Assembly (NCBI RefSeq): GCF_954871325.1 | Contig: NC_088775.1 | Location: 35,937,561-36,001,560 of the forward strand | Origin: Gordionus sp. m RMFG-2023 | Lineage: Eukaryota > Nematomorpha > Gordioida > Chordodea > Parachordodidae | Direction: 5' to 3' | Length of the DNA stretch: 64,000 bases | Shown: in pieces, positions 49,501-58,500 of the stretch | Layout of the letters: the number at the start of each line of letters is the position of its first letter | How positions within the stretch are numbered: position 1 is the first letter of the stretch | Notes under the pieces: generated by a model | Seen by the model: only the letters and a program-made list of their open reading frames with translations | Databases searched by the model: none | What the model was told of the DNA's origin: nothing | Program-made: the position numbers and the translations under genes

Positions 49501-52500
49501 AATGAGGAAAGAGATTCTTTGATACGAAGCAATGATTTTTGAAACAGTTCTTAGAAAGAAAGACCCTAGCTTGGATGAATCCCTCCGTCCTTTTTTAAGC
49601 TATTAAACAATCCCCGAGAATAGAAATGATGGGTGCCAGAAGAGGTCTATTGAGGATTCTATTTAATAACCGGGTAAAGTTTGGTAAAAGTGCTTTGCTT
49701 GGAATGTTGGATTGGATCAAATATATTAATCTTTGAACAAAAAGGCAAAATAAGGGTTGGAAATTTAGAACAAAAATGGAAATTTTTTTTTATCGAAATT
49801 GAAACGAAAAAGTCAAAAAATTATATATTATCAAACTTTAACTTTTCAAATAAATAAAATTCAGTGATCAAGTATATAATAACAAAGTGTCGGGTTACCA
49901 AATGACTGAATGATAAAATGACATCGTGATAAAATATCATATAGATTTTTTAAATAATATAATATACCGTATATATTGCATTGAAAATAAATTGGTCAAG
50001 TGTCATTTATATTTTTGCTAAAAAAAAATTATAACTTTTTATGTTAAAAAAAAGAATGTATATAGTTAAGTCTAAAAAAAATGTAAATAGTAAATAGTTA
50101 TGTTTTGAAAAATGCTACTAATCACTAATTATTTTTGAAAAAATGTAAATATGTACGTTAAAAAATTATAATTGGTAACTATAGTTGGGTAATAATTATT
50201 ATATTTTTAGCCGTATACATTTTTTAGCCAAAAACTATCACTCTAGTCTCAGGGTTCTTCTTAAAAATTTAGCAGCTAAAATTTGAAAGAAAATAATATA
50301 AATTAAAACGTCTTAATGTTAACAGAATTTCTCCGACATGCGCCTGTAGATTGGGCCAAATTCGCCAACATTTAGCCATTACCCAACTATACTGGTAACT
50401 AGTTACTTAAAATTTGCTAAATAATATAATATATCTCATTCATTATCTTTACATGATAATTTCCCAAATTTAAAATTATAGTTTATTAAATATAATGTCT
50501 TTAAAGTGCAATTATTTCAATATTTAAATAGTCATTTAGATTCCTTTGATTAAAATTTGTAAATCGCAAAAATATTTGTATTATTTTGTATTCAAAGTAA
50601 GAACTAGTTACCTTTGAGACATAATTGCTTTTTTGGAAAAAGTAATTTTCATCAACAAAAGAAGCTAACTATAAACATAATGAGATAGAAATAGTTAACA
50701 AAATTAGAACAATAGTAAGAAGTTAACTATAATATAAACGTATTTATTTAACATTAGGTAGGATATGTTAGTCAGACTTTAAAATTTATTAACAATTAAA
50801 GTTAACTATATGCGTGTTAATTATAACAAGATTATACTCTATATATCATAAATATTCGCTGAAATTAGATAGGATATATAAAACATGGAGAATAAAAAAA
50901 ATTTGATCAACATAATAATTTATAGTTAATAAAACTTATAGGATTTATAGAGCTCAAGATCATTCAGAAGATCTTTTTCCATGACCAAGGGGTTACGGTT
51001 GCACAATTCCCTAATACTGTTAAGACCGACGGTTATAACTTCCCCACTATTTTTCTCAGTTATAAAATTATTCGCGATTTTGATTATAAGCGGTTTTAGA
51101 ATCTAAATTTAAATATATAAAACATTCGAGGTTAAAAAAATAAATAGATATTAGTTCAAACTTCGGCTGGAAGGAAATCGTGAACGGATTGAACGAGATA
51201 CAGCAAAAGACGAGTGACATTGGATTGATGTGGTTGTATGTAGCGTTCCATGTAGACATAGAAATTCAAAATTTGCAACTGTAATTAGAAGAATAGTTTG
51301 GAAATCATTATTTTTTACTTTTTAAAAATGTGGGGGGTGGGGGGGGGGGAGGCGGATTATGGAAAGGGATGTAAAAAAAAATTGCAAGTGATAACATTAC
51401 TTTATGCAACCCGATGATTCGAGACACTAAATCAATGGTTGCCATTCTATGATCAAAGCCTTCGTTTCTTTGTTGCAATTGTCGGAACAATTTTTCTGCG
51501 AATTCTAGATTGAAAGTTCATTTTTTAAAAGTTATAATATACTTGTGATTGATTGTAGTTTATAAAGCTAAAAAAAATTCAAATGAACATCTCTAAGGCA
51601 AATATTTCTTTATATTGGATGATGACTACAGAAGTGAGATATTATATAGACAGGGAAAATTCGGATTAAGGCTGTTAAAACTCTTACCAATAATAAGTGT
51701 ATTTATTGATTGATTTCTGGCGAGACATCAAAAATATTTTTTAAATAAAATGTATTTAAAAAACAATCTTGTAAAAGCAGCTATCAAAATATTTTTAAGT
51801 AGCAATCGTAAATGAGTAGCTAATTAACAGCACCGTTATTTTTTCGAGTAGCTATAGATAAAAAATAGCTAAAAATAGCTACTTTTAAAAAAATAGTTGC
51901 TAATTTTTAAAAAATTTAATAAATTTATTAAAATGATGAATTTACTAATTTATATTTATAATTTGAATAAAATTCGTTTTTGTAGGTAATTTATTTTTCA
52001 TGTTGAATTTATCGATTATATAATATATCGTTGCCCGAGAATTAGATTATTCCATCTCAATTTTTTATAATTTTACAAAACGAGAAATCGTGTTCTCGAA
52101 TTATTAATGATATTTCCTAATAAAAATATTATTGATTATAATAAATTTTTTGAGATCATCCATAACAGATTTCGCAATATAAAGAGTTCTCTCTTTTAAA
52201 CCCACTCTTGATAAAATATAATACCCCTATCCAATCCAGTTTTACTGTTGAGAGATTATTTAATTTAGAAAAGGATGTTTTTGGTAAAAAAAAAAGTTTT
52301 TATTAGAGGAACTTTGAGAGACATCTTATCTTTAAAAGCAGGTTTGTGTATTTGACGGGCCAAATATAGTCAAATTCAAATAAATGTTTTTTAAGACAAT
52401 ATTAACTTAATTTTATAAATGAATCTATAATATTTTTTAAATTCATTGTCATTCAATAACTAATGTTTCGCTCTCAATGCCAGTTTTATTTTGATTCATA

Positions 52501-55500
52501 TTCAATATTAAAATTTTCTTTAATATTTATTAATCCGTTTTCCTGTTGTCGAGATCTTCAATCGATTTTTGTTTTAGTAAGAATATTCCAAATCGATGAA
52601 ACGGGAAATTGTTAGTGAATGCTACTTCTCCTAATGGGCATGGTGGGCAAAACCCTATCCAATAATTTGAGGACGGAATCTGATTCTTCGTATATTTTCT
52701 ATTAAACATGTCGCTTTTACTTCTGAAATTTATGTCACTTGAAATATTTTGATTTAGAGATCTGCAAAGGGCCTAATTTTATTTAAAATAATTGGGTTTG
52801 GGCCGGGGCTAATATTTTTTAAAAAAAATCGGGCTGGGTTCGAACCTTAGAATTTTAATAAAAATATTTGATTTTATTTATTGAAACTAAACGACATATA
52901 ACATATGTCTTTTATTTTAAGTAATTTAAAAAATTAATTTCTATATTTAAATAAATTCGGGCTGGGCTGGCAAATTTTGGGTTCGGGCCTTACCGGCAAA
53001 ACATTTTTAAAAAATTTTCGAGTTCGGACCGGCAAAACATTTTTAAAAAAAATTCGGATTCAAGCCGGACCGGCGAAACATTTTTTAAAGAAAATTTCGG
53101 GCCGGGCTTGAAAAATTAGGCCCAGATCACTATTTTCATTATCACCACCCTGTAAATGCCTAATTTCAGAGTTATATCACTAACTTCATTAAAACTAGTA
53201 AGATGGTCCCTTGATATTGCGGACCCATTAAATAAACAGCATTGTGATCACATGTATTTATATCTTTTTTAAACATTATTTTAATATTTTTTTCTTTCAT
53301 TATTTTAGAGCATTTGACCGTGTTTGATCAAATCAAATATTCCTCCTGTCACCAACCCTGTTTAAAAGTAAACTAATTAAAATTATATATAACTAGTGCT
53401 GTAAACATTTCTAAAAAAATCGAACGCGTGCGCGTTCAACGTTCATTGACAAAAATCGAACGCGTTCACGTTCATAAAACCGTTCAAAATTTTATGATAA
53501 ATTTTTTTTAAATTTAATTTAATATTATAACTTATATTTTTTAATACAATATATTTTAGCCATGTTAAAAAATAATATAGTTTTATTTTGATAATATAAT
53601 TATAAATAAAATATAATATAATATAATATAGCGAATAAAAAGATATTATTTATAAAAAAAATTTCTTATTAAATTTTAATAAGAATTGTTTTCAAAATAT
53701 TTATCTGATAGACAGGAACACTTGGCAGTTAATACGGCATTAGCTATACTAAAAACGCGCTCTACAGGGGCAGATGAGGGGATTGCGGTATTATACTTAA
53801 TAAACAGCTCTTTTAACGTGGAGAATTAATTAAAAACATATTGTTTTGTTATTTGCAAAAATTTGAGATAAGTTATCCTGCTCCAATCCATTCTCTATTC
53901 TACAAAAAAAAGGATATCTCGAAATTAACAGTTCTCTATGGTTTTCATAGCATTTTTTTCAATGACGCTATATGTTTATTTTTAATAGGTTCGTTCTGTG
54001 GAAGTTTTATCCATGGCCATTGAAGTTTGAATGCTGGATGTATAATTGCAGAAAGAACATATTGATCCTTATATATATGTTCAAATCTTTAAAAAAATAA
54101 AATATATGTAACTAATTGAGAGTAATAGGTTTAATACCTTTTATTAATCCCATTTAATACGGCATCTATCAATGGTTGACTATATTTGAGGCCACTAATT
54201 TTTTTAATTTTAAAATAACTATCGTTACTGTTAGGGTCAAATATCCCAAATGCATTATTTCTTGAAATTTAATGATTTAACTAAATTTTTAAATAAAACC
54301 TCATAAGATAGGAAAATATCATATAAAATCAAGTAATTAATATTAAAATCAAATGTCGTTTTAAATTGGAACCTGAAGATTTTGACAATATAATACTTTT
54401 TGGCCACATTTTACACTTGGTAAGCATTGGATTAGTTCCTTCAATATAGGATGTTAATGTAAAACATTTATCATATTTGGCCATAGTAATGATAATTCAT
54501 CTGATTTTGGATTTTCAGAATCAGATGAGGAGGATTAAATAAAATATCCATGCTTATGCTAATCTATTATAAAATATAAACAATAATATTCAAATTAATA
54601 AACTATGTGTTAAAAAAATTGAAATGTGAAAAGGAAATACACAGCCGATTAAAAAATATAAATAATACATTTTTTAAAAAAATTCGGAAAAATTAAATTT
54701 TTCAAATAAATAAAAATATTTTAAAGAACGTTAAATTCGAACGCGTTCGTCATAAAAAAGGAACGCCCTCACGTTCAAAGTTCATCAAAAATAAAAGGAA
54801 CGCCGTTCATCAAAAATAAAAGGAACGCCGTTCATCAAAAATAAAAGGAACGCCGTTCATCAAAAATAAAAGGAACGCCGTTCATCATTATTTTCAAAAA
54901 AACGAACTTCGTTCATTGAACGCGTTCGTTTACAACACTATATATAACTAATATTTTATTATAAAAATATATTTTTATATTACGAATTTGAATAAAAATT
55001 TCATTTATGATAAAAAAAATATTTAATTGGGGTTGCAATGTTATTAATTGTCCTTATTTGAGGGATAGGGGGGAAGGGGGGGGGGGGGGGGGGGTGTAGA
55101 CATATTTTTTAAAGTAGCTACTAAAATAGTTATGTTAAATTTAAAATGAAATATCTATAGTGCGCTATATTTTTAAGAAAGTAGCTAATAGGAAAGCTAC
55201 TTTTTGGGGGAAATAGTTGTAGCTATAGAAATAGCGTAAAGAGTATTGATAATAAACACCCACTTATCAATTCGTGCTATATCAACATGCCAATCATGTT
55301 TATATGTGGGGAGGTAGTCACTTAATTTAAATTAAGATAATAATAATAGAAACTAGGCCTCCATATAAATAATACCTTGAGAATCGTGCAACAAATTTAT
55401 GAGGGTGAGAGTGTTGACATTTGTTTTTTCTATGCTATTCTCATTTTCTAATCTTTTATTATGTTTGATTGACTTTTTCATTTTCCGAATTCGGCTTTTG

Positions 55501-58500
55501 GTCTTCTTGACAATTTTGCTGTTTTGAATCAACTGTTTAGTATCGATTACCGGCTAATGAAATAGAAAACATATAAAAATAACGAATGCTATATTTAATA
55601 TTATATAGTAATTTTCCTAATATTAACTTTTAATAATTTATAAAGTTTAATAATCAGAATAGAGAATTTGCAAGAGACAAATTATTTCGAACTAGAGGTG
55701 GGTGCGGGCCAAATTTTTCATTCACGGCCTACCCGCTCACGGTGGCAAATAAAAAAAATTAACGCCCATTCACGCTTACCACTAAAAAAAATTCGACCCG
55801 ACCCGCCGGCTCACGAAAAGCAATATTTTGATTCATGCCGTTTTTTAACTATTACTATAATTTTACACTTTTTGAATACATTCTATTTATTTCTCTAATT
55901 TCATAATCCATATTAATAACAAAAAATTAATACAATCTATAAATCGAAATTTATTTAGAAAAAGAAGAATGTTCATCTTTTTCTATTTCAATTGTGTACG
56001 CTTTCCTCTAATAAGAGTTTGGCTACAGAAAATAACCTTTCACTAGAAGCCGAACTTGCAGCTGACAAAATTTTACTCGATAATTTTCTCAAAAAAGGAA
56101 ATGAATATTCCTACTTCCAAAACTTCAAAATATTGTCTTGTTATTTATCTTATATCTTTTAAGTTCATCCTCACAGATTTCATCGGTGATGTTGATGCTT
56201 CGTCAGAATCATCTAGAAATTCTCTAACATTTAGAATATACGGTCTTTTATGAGTATAGGATGAATTAGGACAGTTATAAATGATACCATTTAGAATATA
56301 CGGTTTTTTATGAGTTTAGGATAAGTAGGAAAGTTATGATAGTTGGCATCGACTTATGCATATCATCTAATTTTATATCATTTAGCATTTTTAAGATTGT
56401 TTTATATATATCATCCTTTTCTTCTTTTCCTAAAAACTTAAGTGTTTTGAAATTCGGATCTAGAATTATGCCTACCTTATGTAGTGGTTGCATAATAATC
56501 TTTTAAAAGAAATCTTGTTCTGTATTTTAAGGTTTTGATTATTATTGTATCACGTTCAGAAGGTTAACAAAATTTTACTAATTTTTGTTTCCATAGACAA
56601 ACCTCATTTATTGTGGGACGAGAATCTGTTCTCAGATTATACGAGCATTCTTTGAATAATGATAAAATTTATCTAACTCGCGTATGATGCTGATATCAAT
56701 TGTGGCTAATCTATTTAATTCTTACTTACTAAACAAGTACACCTGTATTTCAGAATATGATTTTAAGAAACTCTGTATCATGATATATACAGAGTTCCAT
56801 CTCGTTATGACATCTTGTATAAGGGTGTGGCTTAGTTTGCTATTAGCTGTAGATTGTTTGAAATATTGTACTATTTTTTTTACACCATTTATATTTAAGG
56901 CTATTTCAGTTAAACAATTGTCAAAAATATAATGCATAATATTATTTATGGCATATACATGCTAGCGTTTCGTTATCTTTGAATGCACTTATAAGATTTG
57001 CTCCGTTATCACTCACAATTATACATTTATTTAAGTAATTTTCTACTTCTGTATATTCTCCTAAAATTGAATTGACTACAATTTTAATATTGACGTTTTT
57101 TTTCATCCATTGCCCTTGTGGCCAAAACAAATGTTTTTAATTTAAAATCTTAATGAATTTGTCCTGTAATGGTTAAAAACTTAGATTTTTATAGTCATCC
57201 GTCCAAATATCCGTGATTATGGACAAGTAATTGATCATGCTTTTAATCTTAAATTTTATTTCATGGTATATTTTTGGACCTATAGTATTCATGAGAGTTT
57301 TCCTGTTCACAACTTTTATATTTTATTATCCATATGTAACACCAACATTTATCTCTTAAACTAGCTTGTAAAATCCTTCACTTTCTGTTGCATTTAAAGA
57401 TTGAAGATCTTTACAAATAAAATATAACTGACTTTTCTGTAAAAAGTTTAAGCAACATTTAGCATAAAGTCTAGCGATAAAAAACATCTAAACATAAAAA
57501 GAAAAAGATACCGGATGTTGTTTATAAAATGCGGAAGATTTTTAGTTTTCATAAATTATTCTTTTTTAAAAAAGAACTAATTAAATAAGAAAATATATAA
57601 TATAAATATAAAATTGCAAATTTATATTTATAAAAAAACATTTTAAAAATTAAAATTTCCGTGATTCACGGGAAATTTATGTTCACGCCCGATCACGCCC
57701 GGGGAAAATTTTGAGAAGGCCCGTCACGCCTTGGAATTTAAAATTTAATCACACTCACGTAATTTCACGGCCCGCACCCACCTCTATTTTGAACCAACCT
57801 GAACCGTAGAAAGAAACAATTTTGTATATCAAGTTAGGTAATGCAAAATATCCATAATTGCAGTGATATCTATATTGGTATTATTCTTAGCTCCGGAGAG
57901 CAAAGTAAAGATATTTTTGGTACTGACTTGAATATAAAAATAATTCCATATTCATCACCTAACCTGACCCCATAATCAAGATATAAAAAATTTTTATTTA
58001 TTTTAGTAGTATTTTTAAAGCCAATTTTTAGCAGTAAACTATCATTTGGCCTAGAAGTTCTTCTTAAAAATTTAGCAGTTCAAATTTGAAAGAAAATAAT
58101 GTAAATTAAAACGCCTTAATTTTAACGGATTTTCTCCGGCATATGCCTGTAGATTGGGCCGAATTAGCCGACATTTAGCCATTACCTAACTATAGTTATA
58201 AGAAATAATCTAAAATGAACAAAATCGTAAAATATTTATAGTCAAACCATGATTTATTGATAACACTGAATAAATTCAAAATCCTTTCCAAATCAAAACC
58301 ATCAAAATTTCCCAATCCGATTTAACCCTAGGCCAGATGAATGTTTTTCGGAATTCAATTTATTTGTAAAAAAACCTATATACTAACCTTTTGATTCTGA
58401 TCGTCGGCTTCCTGGTAAAATTCCGGATTGAGAAAAAAATTAATAGCCATTGACATTATCTTTTAGTATTTTTATTTTAAAAGGTATTCATTTTAATTAA

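Larger units (their letters stand above)
51830..55243 (+). mobile_element. Old hAT (TAGCTAC words) interrupted by two other hATs, in SDA1 intron
   Basis: Subterminal arrays of tagctac occur at 51815-51900 and, inverted, at 55120-55225. Between them a plus-strand dimerisation remnant reads TPIQSSFTVERLFNLEKDVF and then LRDILSLKAGL (52205-52340) with a frameshift. The hAT-A element 53394-54940 and a hAT-D-like piece interrupt it. The exact ends and duplication could not be fixed. Confidence 0.6.
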
